A DNA stretch of 64,000 nucleotides from Selenomonas sp. oral taxon 892 str. F0426 (GCF_000468035.1 NZ_KI260545.1:1-64000), one strand, 5' to 3'. Shown: positions 26,088-36,308, numbered from the stretch's first letter. Notes: generated by a model not told the origin, from the sequence alone. Translations and numbers: made by a program.

Positions 26088-26495
26088 TCAGATGCGAACC
26101 CGATCCACCTCAGCCCCCAAATAGGGCCCATTCTTGATCTCGACGACCTGCGTACCGTCTTCTAATATCTTATACCCATGCGCGCCATTGAGCAAGACCA
26201 AAACTTCTCCCTGCTTGACAACAAAGCTGTCGAGCAGCGTATGTTCCTCATCCTCATCAAAGATACTTGCCTGAATCGAACCTTTTTGAATCACAAGCAC
26301 CTCTTGTGTTCGTTCGACCGTACGCTCTACAAGATTATGCTGATGCGCCAACAGATCCTTACCCGCTTCATAGCGCCATGTTCCAACCTGAATAAAGTCA
26401 CTATCATCCGAAAAAAATCCAAGACCATCCTGAATATCATCTGCCGTGATATGCTTCGCTAAAATCTTCCCGCTTGGAGATTGTACGATTTTCAT
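26088..26495 (-). CDS. Cupin-fold protein of the sugar pathway
   Basis: 135 residues, single cupin barrel: the His-containing first motif is around LLAHQHNLVERTV and the second around GEVLVLLNGAHGYKIL. It has a GAGG ribosome site and lies between the GDP-sugar reductase/epimerase and an acyltransferase gene. Possible roles are an epimerase or isomerase on a keto sugar, or a stand-alone metal-binding cupin. It does not carry the full RmlC-type signature, so I do not assign an activity. Confidence 0.65.
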   Translation of the reverse strand: MKIVQSPSGKILAKHITADDIQDGLGFFSDDSDFIQVGTWRYEAGKDLLAHQHNLVERTVERTQEVLVIQKGSIQASIFDEDEEHTLLDSFVVKQGEVLVLLNGAHGYKILEDGTQVVEIKNGPYLGAEVDRVRI

Positions 26496-26540
26496 GTATG
26501 TACCTCATTTCAATCAAATTACAACAAAACAAGAAGCACT

Positions 26541-27452
26541 TTAGCAATGCTCAAGATACCACTCGACCGTCTCCCGAATCCCATCTCTGAAATTCTTTTC
26601 CGGACTCCAGCCAAGGAGTTCAGCCCCCTTGCTCCCGTCCACAGTCTTATACGGAGCCCCATCAGGCTTCGAGGGATCGAGTTTCAGTTCTCCCGTATAG
26701 CCGACATCCTCTTGGATGAGTTTCGCCATATCGATGATGGAAATTCCCTTACCTACACCGATGTTCACCGGCTGTTCCGAGTGCGGCGCATCAAGCCCGC
26801 GCACCATCGCTTCCGCACCATCATCGACATAGAGCCATTCGCGTACGGGCTTTCCCGACCCCCACACAATGACCTCGGGCAGGTTCTCGCGCTTTGCCTT
26901 GACAATCTTCATAACGAGAGCGCCGAGCGCATGGGATCGCTCCTCCTCGAAGTGATCCTCCGGACCGTACATATTGGAAAGAATCAGATTGAGGGAGTCC
27001 AGCCCATACTGCTTCTCATATGCCCATGCACCGACCCAGGAAGTCTTACGCGCATGACCATAAACCATCACTGACTCGTGTAGCTCTCCTTCCCAGAATT
27101 CGTCCTCTTTAAAGAATGTCGCGCGAGCCGGATAGGCACAATTCGAAATAGGGTTGACCAGTCGCTGCACAGAAAGCTCTCTGCAAGCCTCTAAGAGGTT
27201 GATCGTCATCAGAAGATTGTTGCGGAAAAGCTCTGCCGGATGCTTATAACCGAACTGGATTCCGCCAACGTATGCCGCACAGTTGATGACTTTCTCAGGC
27301 TTTACTTCTTTGAACAGCATTTGAACAGCGGAGAAATCCCGCAGATCCATCCCCATCGAAAGCGATGTCGGATAAAATTCTAAACCACGTGCTTCCAGTT
27401 TTTTTGCGACACGTTTTCCAAGAAAGCCCGTCGCCCCCGTCAATAAAATCAT
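26541..27452 (-). CDS. GDP-4-keto-6-deoxy-sugar reductase/epimerase-like protein (GDP-fucose synthase family)
   Basis: 303 residues. The Rossmann motif [12 protein letters not shown] opens the protein, the [21 protein letters not shown] stretch (given here as landmark) is typical of GDP-fucose synthase, and the [10 protein letters not shown] block carries the catalytic serine/cysteine region. The catalytic tyrosine is in [10 protein letters not shown], where the residue four after Tyr is Arg and Lys follows at plus five, unlike the strict Tyr-x3-Lys rule. It acts after gmd, 3 bases upstream in the operon (the genes overlap). Product could be GDP-fucose-like or, with hddA/hddC present, a GDP-6-deoxy-heptose. 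Confidence 0.82.
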   Translation of the reverse strand: MILLTGATGFLGKRVAKKLEARGLEFYPTSLSMGMDLRDFSAVQMLFKEVKPEKVINCAAYVGGIQFGYKHPAELFRNNLLMTINLLEACRELSVQRLVNPISNCAYPARATFFKEDEFWEGELHESVMVYGHARKTSWVGAWAYEKQYGLDSLNLILSNMYGPEDHFEEERSHALGALVMKIVKAKRENLPEVIVWGSGKPVREWLYVDDGAEAMVRGLDAPHSEQPVNIGVGKGISIIDMAKLIQEDVGYTGELKLDPSKPDGAPYKTVDGSKGAELLGWSPEKNFRDGIRETVEWYLEHC

Positions 27453-28477
27453 TTGTGATCACCGCCATAGCTGTCAAACTTCATATCGTAGTCCATCATG
27501 ATCTCTACAAGACGTTCGAAGCTCGTCTTGTTCGTCCATCCCAGCTTCTCCTTCGCCTTGGTCGGATCTCCCCACAGAAACTCGACCTCGGCAGGACGGA
27601 AGTACTTCGGATTCACCTCAACCAGCAGACGATTCGTCTTGCGGTCATACGCCTTTTCCTCGACACCCTCGCCGTCCCAGGCAAGCTCCACACCGATATG
27701 ATGGAAAGCGAGTTCCGTAAACTCGCGTACTGTATGCGTTTCACCCGTCGCAATGACAAAGTCATCCGGCTTCTCCTGCTGCAGCATGAGCCACATTGCC
27801 TCGACGTAGTCCTTTGCATAGCCCCAATCGCGCTTCGCATCCAGATTGCCAAGGGAAATTTTATCCTGTCGCCCCTGCGCAATGCGCGCGACGGCGCGTG
27901 TGATTTTCTTCGTTACAAACGTCTCACCACGGCGCGGAGATTCATGGTTGAACAAGATGCCATTGCACGCATACAGATTGTAGGCTTCTCTAAAGTTCAC
28001 CGTAATCCAGTACGCATATAGCTTCGCTGCGCCGTACGGACTCTTGGGATAGAACGGAGTTTTCTCGCTCTGCGGTGCAGTCTCAGGAAGCCCGCCAAAG
28101 AGTTCCGATGTCGATGCCTGATAAAAACGCGTATTGCTGCGCATCTCTCGAATCGTGTCAAGAAGTCGAAGCGTACCCAGCCCATCTACATCTGCGGTAA
28201 ATTCAGGCACGTCAAAAGAAACCTGCACATGGGATTGTGCCGCCAAATTATAAATTTCATCCGGCTGAATCTTTTCCATCAGGCGATTGAGGTTGGATGA
28301 GTCAATCATATCACCGTGATACGTGTGAATATCCTTCATCAAATGCTCGATACGTGCCGTATTAAACACGCTCGCACGGCGAACAATGCCATGCACCTCA
28401 TAGCCTTTTTCCAGCAGAAATTCTGCAAGATAGGAGCCATCTTGCCCCGTCAGCCCTGTAATAAATGCTTTTTTCAT
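27449..28477 (-). CDS. gmd: GDP-mannose 4,6-dehydratase (or GDP-manno-heptose 4,6-dehydratase)
   Basis: 342 residues, extended SDR. Seen: [19 protein letters not shown], the [15 protein letters not shown] and TSELFGG blocks, catalytic [16 protein letters not shown] (Tyr-x3-Lys), [16 protein letters not shown] and the C-terminal [21 protein letters not shown], all typical of Gmd. It converts GDP-mannose to GDP-4-keto-6-deoxymannose. Because GDP-heptose genes flank it, a DmhA-like activity on GDP-manno-heptose is also plausible. The start at 28477 has GGAGG 7 bases upstream; the longer frame to 28510 was rejected. It overlaps the downstream reductase gene by 4 bases. Confidence 0.92.
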   Translation of the reverse strand: MKKAFITGLTGQDGSYLAEFLLEKGYEVHGIVRRASVFNTARIEHLMKDIHTYHGDMIDSSNLNRLMEKIQPDEIYNLAAQSHVQVSFDVPEFTADVDGLGTLRLLDTIREMRSNTRFYQASTSELFGGLPETAPQSEKTPFYPKSPYGAAKLYAYWITVNFREAYNLYACNGILFNHESPRRGETFVTKKITRAVARIAQGRQDKISLGNLDAKRDWGYAKDYVEAMWLMLQQEKPDDFVIATGETHTVREFTELAFHHIGVELAWDGEGVEEKAYDRKTNRLLVEVNPKYFRPAEVEFLWGDPTKAKEKLGWTNKTSFERLVEIMMDYDMKFDSYGGDHK

Positions 28478-28506
28478 CTTCGTCCTCCATTCTATACTTT
28501 GTAGAT

Positions 28507-29202
28507 TCACGCAAATCCACTATCTGCATATCTATCTCTAGCCTGAAAGTAATCCTCAGGAATGCCAATATCGATAAAAAATCCATCCGAAAGATACGCT
28601 ATGATGTCCAACTTTCGGACATAGATTTCCAAATGTTTTTCAAAGGAAAACTTATCCTCCGCCTCATTCAGTAGATCCCTTCGAAGGCAGTAGATGCCAC
28701 CATTGATCCAACCGGCAGATTGCTGCTCCTTTTCACGAAAAGCGCAAACTTGTTTTCCTTCCAGAACCACGGTACCATACCGATCAAAGTCCTTCATTTC
28801 TTTAACGGCAATGGAAACATCCGCCTTGGATTCTTCAAATTCCCTCTTCATCTGAGAAAAGTCCACATCAAAGTAGGTATCTCCATTGAGCACAAAGACA
28901 TTTTCCTCGTCACAACAGGAAAGTGCTTTCTTGATTGCGCCCCCTGTCAAAAGAGGCGTTTTCTCCTCCGAATAAATCAACCGGACTCCACGATAGCTAT
29001 CGCCAAAATATTCCTCGATCTTATTGTGCATATACCCTGTTGACAGAATGATTTTCTCGAAACCATATTGAAACAGCTTATCCAATAAGATTGATAAAAA
29101 CGGCGTTCCCCTGTCATCTATGGAAGCCATTGGTTTAGGTACATCTGAGACAATATGCTTCAGCCGTGTACCAAAGCCACCGGCCAAAATGATTGCTTCC
29201 AT
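28507..29202 (-). CDS. hddC: D-glycero-alpha-D-manno-heptose-1-phosphate guanylyltransferase-like nucleotidyltransferase
   Basis: 231 residues. The start [14 protein letters not shown] followed by [13 protein letters not shown] and TGGAIKKAL matches the HddC branch of sugar-phosphate nucleotidyltransferases rather than ManC or Gal[13 protein letters not shown] holds the metal-binding aspartate. It would activate manno-heptose-1-phosphate with GTP, giving GDP-D-glycero-alpha-D-manno-heptose. Its pathway partner HddA is encoded at 33713. It lies just upstream of gmd (about 30 bases), so the two are cotranscribed. Confidence 0.87.
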   Translation of the reverse strand: MEAIILAGGFGTRLKHIVSDVPKPMASIDDRGTPFLSILLDKLFQYGFEKIILSTGYMHNKIEEYFGDSYRGVRLIYSEEKTPLLTGGAIKKALSCCDEENVFVLNGDTYFDVDFSQMKREFEESKADVSIAVKEMKDFDRYGTVVLEGKQVCAFREKEQQSAGWINGGIYCLRRDLLNEAEDKFSFEKHLEIYVRKLDIIAYLSDGFFIDIGIPEDYFQARDRYADSGFA

Positions 29203-29229
29203 GTATCTCCTCCTAAAAAGACTTAGACC

Positions 29230-29829
29230 TTACAGAAACCAGCCGCGATAGGTCAGATCATAGGTCAAATCCTTCTGCCTTGTCCCAATCACTTTGCCGG
29301 GTACACCTCCCACAAGGCTGAATGGCGGAACGGACTGCGTGACAACAGCCCCGGGGAGGATGACCGCCCCCTCCCCAATGGTAACCCCGGGCATAATCAT
29401 CGCCCGTGTGCCGATCCACACGCGATCCTCGATCCGAACCGGTGCGGAATAATAGGCAAAATCCGTTGAATTGATTCGATGACCACCGGTATATATGGCG
29501 GCTTCTGCCGAGATGTTTACATTATTCCCAATATATACATCATCGCGCCAATCAAGAATGACATTTCGATTGATTGCCGTATTTTTCCCGATCGAAATAC
29601 CATGAAAAGTTGGTGGGTATAGGTAAACCCCCATATAAATAAAGACTGATCTATCCATCTTCATTTTTACAACAAAGCGATAGTAAACCCATCGAAATAA
29701 TTCGCAAGGGATATGTGCAATGATGTGATTCACAATGTATCCACGAAAAAAACTATTTGTTGCTAATAAAAGTTCTTTCAGTGGCGGAAGATCATTGATA
29801 TATCTCATAAACTTACCGGACTTTTTCAA
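29230..29829 (-). CDS. Left-handed beta-helix O-acetyltransferase (WcaF/Maa-like)
   Basis: 199 residues. The C-terminal two thirds are hexapeptide repeats (IGKNTAINRNVILDW, IGNNVNISAEAAIYTGGH, IGTRAMIMPGVTIGEGAVI) ending in LVGGVPGKVIG, typical of sugar or serine O-acetyltransferases of the capsule type. The histidine in YTGGHRI is the likely catalytic base. The TTG start at 29829 has GGGAG upstream and overlaps the preceding glycosyltransferase by 17 bases; an ATG at 29808 is possible. It probably acetylates a sugar or repeat unit. Confidence 0.85.
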   Translation of the reverse strand: MKKSGKFMRYINDLPPLKELLLATNSFFRGYIVNHIIAHIPCELFRWVYYRFVVKMKMDRSVFIYMGVYLYPPTFHGISIGKNTAINRNVILDWRDDVYIGNNVNISAEAAIYTGGHRINSTDFAYYSAPVRIEDRVWIGTRAMIMPGVTIGEGAVILPGAVVTQSVPPFSLVGGVPGKVIGTRQKDLTYDLTYRGWFL

Positions 29830-31030
29830 AATTTTCTCCCACCTTAAGTCCTAGAATCGTCGCCCATTTTTTTCTATTCTTCGGCGAAACAAAGGTATCA
29901 TAAAAAAATTCAACTGCCCCCCGAGATAGAGAGCTTCTCACTTCTGCCGATTCTGTCAGGCAACCCATGTGTTCCAAATACTCCTCCGTTCTCGATGAGA
30001 CAAGATACGGTTTCTCGTACTCCGTCGTAAAAGGAACTCCTTCAAAACAATGCTCCGATGCCACAATCGGAATCCCGATCGAGAGACCTTCAATCAATTT
30101 CAATTTCGTCCCGGAGCCAACAATAATCGGTGAAACCATAAAACGGCAAGAACATAGTAACTCATACAGACGTTCCTCACTAACAAAGCCGGTAAATTCA
30201 ATATTTGCATGAGAAAACTCTTTTCGAACAGAATCCTTAACCCCGCCTGTAATGAGCAATTTCATCTCCGGATAACGTTTTGAGTACTTCGGAAAAACAG
30301 TTTTGCAAAACTCCTTCATACTATAATAGTTTACATAGGAATTCAGTGAACCATTGAAAATGATATGCTTTGAAGCCCTTTCTTTCCATCGAATATCAGG
30401 CATCTCCATTGGAATCGGCAAAAAGATCACATTGGTCAATCCAAACTCCTTTTCCAAAATTTCCTTATCCACCGGAGAGACTGTAACAATCTTGTCCGCC
30501 TGCGGCAAAATTGTTCTTTCATACTTTTTCATCCGGCTAATTTCCGGCCAAGCCAGACAACCATATTTAGACAATGCTTCCTGCTCGTAAATATATTCCA
30601 CATTATGTTCAACAAGAATGATCCGTATTCCCTTTTTTTTCACAGTTTCAAAGTCGATATGCTCTGCCGTAAATGGCAGTTCAAGAAGAATTGTATCAAT
30701 ATTATGCTTCTCGATGTAGTCCATCACATGTTTCTTATTTTCTCTTGATTCAAGAACCTGAGCACGTCTTGGTTTACCGGACAGCAGCCATTCCGACAGC
30801 GCCTTCACTGGTCGTTTGCCAACCTTTGGATGACAACGCCGAAGAATCAAAAGATCTTCGAATTCCGGCATGTACTCGCGCCAATCCTCGCATCCATCAT
30901 TGACATTACTCATGACACCGTAAAGTTTGACCCCCATCTGATGCAACATACGATGATGTACCCGGAGACCTTGCAGTCCCCCGTCGATAGCAGGATAAAC
31001 TTTCAGCGGCATAATTACAAGAATATTCAT
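29813..31030 (-). CDS. Glycosyltransferase, GT4 family
   Basis: 405 residues, GT-B fold. The N-terminal LVIMPLKVYPAIDGGLQGLRV begins the acceptor domain. The C-terminal donor domain has FNGSLNSYVNYYS, LLITGGVKD and the SPIIVGSGTKLKLIEGLSIGIP block containing the retaining-type glutamate. It transfers one sugar of the repeat unit at the cytoplasmic face of the membrane; the sugar is not predictable. I use the ATG at 31030 (AAGGTG 6 bases upstream) rather than the GTG at 31039. Confidence 0.87.
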   Translation of the reverse strand: MNILVIMPLKVYPAIDGGLQGLRVHHRMLHQMGVKLYGVMSNVNDGCEDWREYMPEFEDLLILRRCHPKVGKRPVKALSEWLLSGKPRRAQVLESRENKKHVMDYIEKHNIDTILLELPFTAEHIDFETVKKKGIRIILVEHNVEYIYEQEALSKYGCLAWPEISRMKKYERTILPQADKIVTVSPVDKEILEKEFGLTNVIFLPIPMEMPDIRWKERASKHIIFNGSLNSYVNYYSMKEFCKTVFPKYSKRYPEMKLLITGGVKDSVRKEFSHANIEFTGFVSEERLYELLCSCRFMVSPIIVGSGTKLKLIEGLSIGIPIVASEHCFEGVPFTTEYEKPYLVSSRTEEYLEHMGCLTESAEVRSSLSRGAVEFFYDTFVSPKNRKKWATILGLKVGENFEKVR

Positions 31031-31093
31031 CCAGTTCACCTTTTTCGAGCATTCGATTCAATGTTAACATAATCCGGAATATACCATCTAAAA

Positions 31094-32521
31094 CTACCGA
31101 CTTGCATAAAGTCTCGTACATTCAAAAAGAATCAAAACGTACGGCTCCACATAAAGTGTAACCACTCCAAAAAACATTCCCCAAACAACGACAAAAATGC
31201 TCAGAAATATAAGATCATATCGCTGCTGAATCCTCCCTGCTGAGGAAGCTAATACGCGAAACCATAGGATAAGCCCTACTACCCCTAGATCAGACAGCAT
31301 CGTTGGAAGTGCAGCCAGCGCAAACTGAAATCCAATTCCCAGCCCCAACAAAGGGCGGTCCACAAAGCTTGCCGTGACATCAAAGATACTTGTCAGCCGT
31401 GCAAAAGTCGAAAGCTCTCCCTCCGCCCCGATCGCCGCCAATGCCCCACTTGTTGCAAGAGCATTTATCGTATAGAGTACATCCTCCATGCGTGCAATCG
31501 CATATTCCATTTCTTCTCCAAAGAAAAACAGAACACCTCCAACAACCGAAAAGACAACCATCAGTGTCACAATAATATAGGGAATACTCTCACGCAAAGT
31601 TTTTTTATAAATATCATATCGCAGGGAAAAGTAGACCAAGAACAAAATAAAGAGACACCACCATGCAGAAAATCCGCCGGAAAGAATCATCAAGACAATC
31701 AAAAGAAGTAGATAGACATGATAAACAGAAATTCCCGATTTATTAAATCGAACCGTTTGAATTTTATTCCAGATAAGAATACTCAATGCAATAACAAACA
31801 TGGAAAGGATAAAATGTGATGCCTCTTTTGTCACCCCTTGCAGAACATAGAGATCGCCGCCTTTTGTAAAGGCATGTGTAAAGGTGCTTTCACCTACACC
31901 AAAAATAATTTCATTAATGTCATACGTCAGGGTTAAATTCCCAAGTATGTTTTTTTCAACAAACTCAAATATGGCGTAGTATGCCAATGGCTGAGAATAT
32001 ACAATCACCCTTTTCAACACAACCATAAGATCATCATCATTACAGATGATTTTAACACTGGCAACTATGCCCAAAAACGTCACCACACCAAAATAAAGAC
32101 GGAATGCATTCCCTACTTCAAGAGGAGCGACAACCTTGGTGCATTGCCCCATTGTATAAAGATCCCACGAATAATCAGGAAGTGGTGGTATAATCGGCTC
32201 TGTATAAGGATAAACAAGTGCTGCAAGGATACCCGCCATAAGGCTTGCCAGAAGCAGCCCGGTACGAAATACTAATTGTTGCGGCAACTGCATCCTATGA
32301 ATCAAAATATAATATAAACCGTACAGAAAGCATACAAGTCCGGATAATTTTCTAAGGCTGGAAATCTCCGTATCGCCAACCAACAGCAAATATCCTTGCG
32401 GCATCGCAATGGCCATGATGGTTGCCAGTGTCAAAAAGGAGAGATATTTTTCCTTTGAAGAGCCTCCCGCCAACAAAATGTATCCCATATAGATCAACAA
32501 TAACACCGAAGCGATTGGCAC
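31094..32521 (-). CDS. wzy: Polysaccharide polymerase, Wzy/O-antigen ligase-like
   Basis: 475 residues, about ten to twelve hydrophobic segments with a larger extracytoplasmic region before the last ones (ATSGALAAIGAEGELSTFAR and GIGFQF). Such proteins vary too much in sequence for motif proof; assignment rests on topology, size and position in a Wzx/Wzy locus between glycosyltransferases. It would polymerise lipid-linked repeat units on the outer face of the inner membrane. The GTG start has a GGGGGG site. An O-antigen ligase role cannot be excluded. Confidence 0.72.
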   Translation of the reverse strand: MPIASVLLLIYMGYILLAGGSSKEKYLSFLTLATIMAIAMPQGYLLLVGDTEISSLRKLSGLVCFLYGLYYILIHRMQLPQQLVFRTGLLLASLMAGILAALVYPYTEPIIPPLPDYSWDLYTMGQCTKVVAPLEVGNAFRLYFGVVTFLGIVASVKIICNDDDLMVVLKRVIVYSQPLAYYAIFEFVEKNILGNLTLTYDINEIIFGVGESTFTHAFTKGGDLYVLQGVTKEASHFILSMFVIALSILIWNKIQTVRFNKSGISVYHVYLLLLIVLMILSGGFSAWWCLFILFLVYFSLRYDIYKKTLRESIPYIIVTLMVVFSVVGGVLFFFGEEMEYAIARMEDVLYTINALATSGALAAIGAEGELSTFARLTSIFDVTASFVDRPLLGLGIGFQFALAALPTMLSDLGVVGLILWFRVLASSAGRIQQRYDLIFLSIFVVVWGMFFGVVTLYVEPYVLILFECTRLYASR

Positions 32522-32533
32522 TCATACCCCCCC

Positions 32534-33706
32534 TTACAACGATAGCAAATAAGCAGACAGTTTTTCCTTTTGATTGTAATTTTCTCTCAAATATGCCTGT
32601 GCGCGGTTGACAAAATTTCGGCGCACAGAAACATCTCCCAAAAGCTCTGTGATATACCTGCAAAGGGCTTTTGGGTCGTCATCCACAAGGACTTGCTCTC
32701 CATGGATAAGCCCTGTTCCCTCGTTGCCGATTGTGGTAGCGACAACAGGAAGCCCGTTTACAATGGCGTTCACCGTCTTTAATTTTACGCCGGCGCCATA
32801 TCGCATGGGATTGACAAAAACACTCGATCGTGCATAGAGCTCATCCAATTTCTCCGGTGTATCATGGATCTCTACATTGTTATAATCACTTGTCAGCTTC
32901 TCAATCCACGCAATTCCTTGTTTCCTGCTGTTCCCGGCAATAATCAGACGATACCCCTCGACATCCCGCGTCAGATGCGGATGCACTTTCTGCAAATAAA
33001 AGCGAACAGCGTCCTGATTGTTAATCATGAACAACGACCCTATCAGCAAGACCGTCTTCGAATCCAGTGCCTGTTCCCTGTATTCCGTCTCAATTGCCAC
33101 AGGCAAAAATGTCGCATGGATTTGGGGATATGCTCTTTTGTAGCGAAGCATTTCATCATAAGAAACAAAAGCGATATTCGGGAGGGAACGAACGACAGCA
33201 ACATCTATTTGCTTATACTTGAATGCATCCAGAAGAAAGTACACTTTTTTCCAAAGGACGCCCTCACTGCTCGCAAGCCCTTTGAAATAAACATAGTTGT
33301 CATTGTTCATATGCAGCATCGCTTTATCATAAGACAACCTTGGATTCTGCAAAATAAGCATGGCAGCAGTATCATCAACGATCAAGTAATCATATTTACC
33401 CTCTAAGCCCACATGTTTTAACTGTTCTCTTGATTTCAGCTGTAACGGAAGAAAAGAAAATATATCGACGATGCGGTTCTTGCGTGGACAAAGAAACAAG
33501 TTCCGCACATATTTTTTTACTTCGTCCACATATTCCTGCTTTGGCGATTCTTTCACTGTGCAGATCAAATCTACAATACATCCCATCTGTCGTAAGCATT
33601 TGATGCGATTCCATGAATCCACCCGATCACCATGATCCGGTGGGTAGACGAAATCACAATTCACCATCAGTACGGTTTTCCCTTCAAATCCACCCAAAAT
33701 CTTCAC
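32534..33706 (-). CDS. Glycosyltransferase, GT4 family
   Basis: 390 residues, GT-B fold. The N-terminal LMVNCDFVYPPDHGDRVDSWNR and the C-terminal VFVNPMRYGAGVKLKTVNAIVNG block with VATTIGNEG after it resemble transferases whose donor domain ends in the E-x7-E-type region, although the first glutamate is replaced here (KLKTVNA). Acts cytoplasmically on the growing lipid-linked unit. The GTG start follows closely after hddA (about 7 bases). Confidence 0.83.
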   Translation of the reverse strand: MKILGGFEGKTVLMVNCDFVYPPDHGDRVDSWNRIKCLRQMGCIVDLICTVKESPKQEYVDEVKKYVRNLFLCPRKNRIVDIFSFLPLQLKSREQLKHVGLEGKYDYLIVDDTAAMLILQNPRLSYDKAMLHMNNDNYVYFKGLASSEGVLWKKVYFLLDAFKYKQIDVAVVRSLPNIAFVSYDEMLRYKRAYPQIHATFLPVAIETEYREQALDSKTVLLIGSLFMINNQDAVRFYLQKVHPHLTRDVEGYRLIIAGNSRKQGIAWIEKLTSDYNNVEIHDTPEKLDELYARSSVFVNPMRYGAGVKLKTVNAIVNGLPVVATTIGNEGTGLIHGEQVLVDDDPKALCRYITELLGDVSVRRNFVNRAQAYLRENYNQKEKLSAYLLSL

Positions 33707-33712
33707 CCTTAT

Positions 33713-34723
33713 CTACTTGAGGTATTTTTCCGGAACATCATAATCTTCTGCTTTGAAATAGATAACCTGTGTTCCCTCATTTTCAAAGAGGAATGGGACA
33801 TACAGTAAATCCTCCAATTCGTTCAGAACACGTTCCTGCTTATCCCTTTCCACATAGAATAGTAAGAAACCACCGCCGCCGGCTCCCAGCAGTTTTCCGC
33901 CTGTTGCCCCTGCCTTCATCGCTCTCTGATAGATACGGTCAATGGAATCTGTAGAAACAGCATCTGAGATGCCGCGTTTCAGATTCCATGTATAGTCAAG
34001 CAATTTCCCGAACTCGTTCAGATCTCCTTTGGAGGTCAGAATCTCCTCAGACTGATCGACCAAGGCTTTCATTTCAATCAGATTCTTAATCTTGTTCGCG
34101 ATATTTTTTTCTGTTTCCTTCTGTATCTCCGAAGAAAAGCGTGAGAATCCTGTAAAGAATAGCATGAGGTTGTCATTAAATTCTTTTTTTCGCTGATTTG
34201 ATATGATAAGAGGCGTAACCTTATAGCCGTTTTTGTCCATATCGATGCGGTTCAAGCCGCCAAAAGCCGCCGCGATCTGATCCTGAATCCCGCCGGCCTC
34301 ACGGCAGAGAACGCGTTCCACGTAAATGGCTTCATCCGCCAGCCGCCGTTTGTCTACACGTTTTCCCTTCAGTCCATAGAAAGCATTCAACATGCCGACT
34401 GCAAAGGAAGATGAGGTTCCAAGTCCCGTCCTCGCCGGTAGATCTGCCTCGTAGGAAAGGCGGATCTCGTGCATGTCCTTAAACTTCATGAGGTTACGGA
34501 TCAGCGGGTGTTCAATATCATCTACAGTTTTAACACGTTCAATATTGGCATAGGAAAACTCGCTGGAATACTCAAAGAACGGCGGCAAATGACGTGCCGT
34601 CACATAACAATACTTATCGAAGGTCGTCGATAAAACGCTCCCTCCATACTGCTCATAGAATTCTGCCATATCCGTTCCGCCGCCAAAAAACGACATACGA
34701 AAAGGCGTCTTCGTTATAATCAT
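33713..34723 (-). CDS. hddA: D-glycero-alpha-D-manno-heptose-7-phosphate kinase
   Basis: 336 residues of the GHMP kinase family. The start IITKTPFRMSFFGGGTDM is characteristic of HddA, the ATP-binding motif is LPARTGLGTSSSFAVGML, and the third motif is GATGGKLLGAGGGGFLLFY. It phosphorylates manno-heptose-7-phosphate at C1 for later GDP activation by HddC (28507). The ketose isomerase GmhA and the phosphatase GmhB are not in the window. Wzx precedes it and a GT4 gene follows it in transcription. Confidence 0.92.
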   Translation of the reverse strand: MIITKTPFRMSFFGGGTDMAEFYEQYGGSVLSTTFDKYCYVTARHLPPFFEYSSEFSYANIERVKTVDDIEHPLIRNLMKFKDMHEIRLSYEADLPARTGLGTSSSFAVGMLNAFYGLKGKRVDKRRLADEAIYVERVLCREAGGIQDQIAAAFGGLNRIDMDKNGYKVTPLIISNQRKKEFNDNLMLFFTGFSRFSSEIQKETEKNIANKIKNLIEMKALVDQSEEILTSKGDLNEFGKLLDYTWNLKRGISDAVSTDSIDRIYQRAMKAGATGGKLLGAGGGGFLLFYVERDKQERVLNELEDLLYVPFLFENEGTQVIYFKAEDYDVPEKYLK

Positions 34724-34766
34724 TTGCCCACCTCGTTTATTGTATACGTCCCTGTTTTAAAGACTA

Positions 34767-36308
34767 TTAGACCTTTTCTTTATGTAATTTCTCATAGACA
34801 ATCCCCTTTACCGTTTTCATATAGCTACATATATCTTTGAATTCCTGCGTCCGATGAAAGAACAATATCTGCATCGCCCCCATCAGAACTGCAATCAGCA
34901 AGCATTTTACAACAAGATAAAGATATGTATCAGGAAGTGCTAAATAGTCAACCATGATATATATCAACAAAATTTCTACCGCGACCAACAAACTCCATCT
35001 AAGATGACTCCACAAGTACGACTTCATACTTCGCTTAAAGATAATTCGAAATACAAATTGTACACGGCCATAAACGATGCACAAAAGTCCTGCGATTGTC
35101 CCTATCATAATGCCAACAATGCCGTAAACGTATACGAGTCCTATGGAAAGGAATAAATTTACAGCAGCAGATGCAACCATATAGCTGCGATCATTATCAA
35201 ACGTCCCATGCGTACTGCGGAAATTATATGCGTTTTCAAACTGTATTCCCAATAATGTATTAACAGCCAAAGCAATGGCATACGCCTCCGGCAACAAAAA
35301 ATCCCCACCGAAGAACGTTCGCATGAACGGCTGCAATACAACTGCATAGATGCACGCAATGTAAGCGCCCCAGAACAAGTACATCATATCCAACATACGG
35401 TATACTTTATAACTTTTCTCTTTATCCTCAGCGTAGATCAGATTTCCGACACTGGGTATGATCCCCTGCAGTATTTTATACATGATGGAATTGACTCCCG
35501 TGTAAATCAGGATATAATTTGAGAGCAATCCTGCCATGCGGAGTCCGAGGACGGTCGAAACGACAATGGCATCTGTGCCAAAATAGATGATATAAGAAAG
35601 CTTATGTACGAGAAAGTTTCCAACATCTGTAAAGAATTTACGTGCACGCATATCTGCAACTGTCACCTTTACCGAATGCAGAAATGGATACATTTTTCCC
35701 GCCTTACGATGCAGGTAGACATTCGCAATAATATTGAAGGTCAGACCCGTTGCCGCATAGAGGAAATAGTCCTGCCACACAATAACCGCCAAAAACTTGA
35801 CAAGATTCGAGCTGAGCGTACATGCAATATCCGCACGTGAGCAAACAAAATCCTTTTGATTTGCTGTAAAAAGTGTCCTGCGATATGCCAAAAAATAAGA
35901 ACTGAGAACTGTCCCTATCTGTATCACATAAACGAACTCAACATAGTACCACGAGATACTATCATCCTGTACAATCCATGGGAGGAAGAAAAAGAGAACA
36001 ACGCCGACCAGAAAAACGAACGTGCCTATAACGAGATAAATATACCGATATACACTCATCAGCATATTGATTTCTTGCTCATTTCCATTTGCAAACTCAC
36101 GATAAAGACCATAGCTGATGACAGTACTGACGCCAAGCTCCGCCAAGGACAATATCGTGAGAAGATTGGAAAACAGACCTTCCAGGCCGAGCAGCTCGAT
36201 CGGCATATAACGGGTAAACGCCTGTCGCAGCAGAATGCCAAGGACTGCTGCCAACACGTAGAACACCATCGAATACGCGCTGTTTCGCAGGACATTAAGA
36301 ACTCGCAT
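34767..36308 (-). CDS. wzx: Lipid-linked repeat-unit flippase, Wzx family
   Basis: 513 residues with about 14 hydrophobic segments, starting LNVLRNSAYSMVFYVLAAVLG and containing LLGLEGLFSNLLTILSLAELG, typical of the MOP-superfamily polysaccharide exporters. It flips undecaprenyl-linked repeats across the inner membrane. Its ATG overlaps the fucosyltransferase-like gene stop by one base (TAATG), indicating coupling. Confidence 0.9.
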   Translation of the reverse strand: MRVLNVLRNSAYSMVFYVLAAVLGILLRQAFTRYMPIELLGLEGLFSNLLTILSLAELGVSTVISYGLYREFANGNEQEINMLMSVYRYIYLVIGTFVFLVGVVLFFFLPWIVQDDSISWYYVEFVYVIQIGTVLSSYFLAYRRTLFTANQKDFVCSRADIACTLSSNLVKFLAVIVWQDYFLYAATGLTFNIIANVYLHRKAGKMYPFLHSVKVTVADMRARKFFTDVGNFLVHKLSYIIYFGTDAIVVSTVLGLRMAGLLSNYILIYTGVNSIMYKILQGIIPSVGNLIYAEDKEKSYKVYRMLDMMYLFWGAYIACIYAVVLQPFMRTFFGGDFLLPEAYAIALAVNTLLGIQFENAYNFRSTHGTFDNDRSYMVASAAVNLFLSIGLVYVYGIVGIMIGTIAGLLCIVYGRVQFVFRIIFKRSMKSYLWSHLRWSLLVAVEILLIYIMVDYLALPDTYLYLVVKCLLIAVLMGAMQILFFHRTQEFKDICSYMKTVKGIVYEKLHKEKV

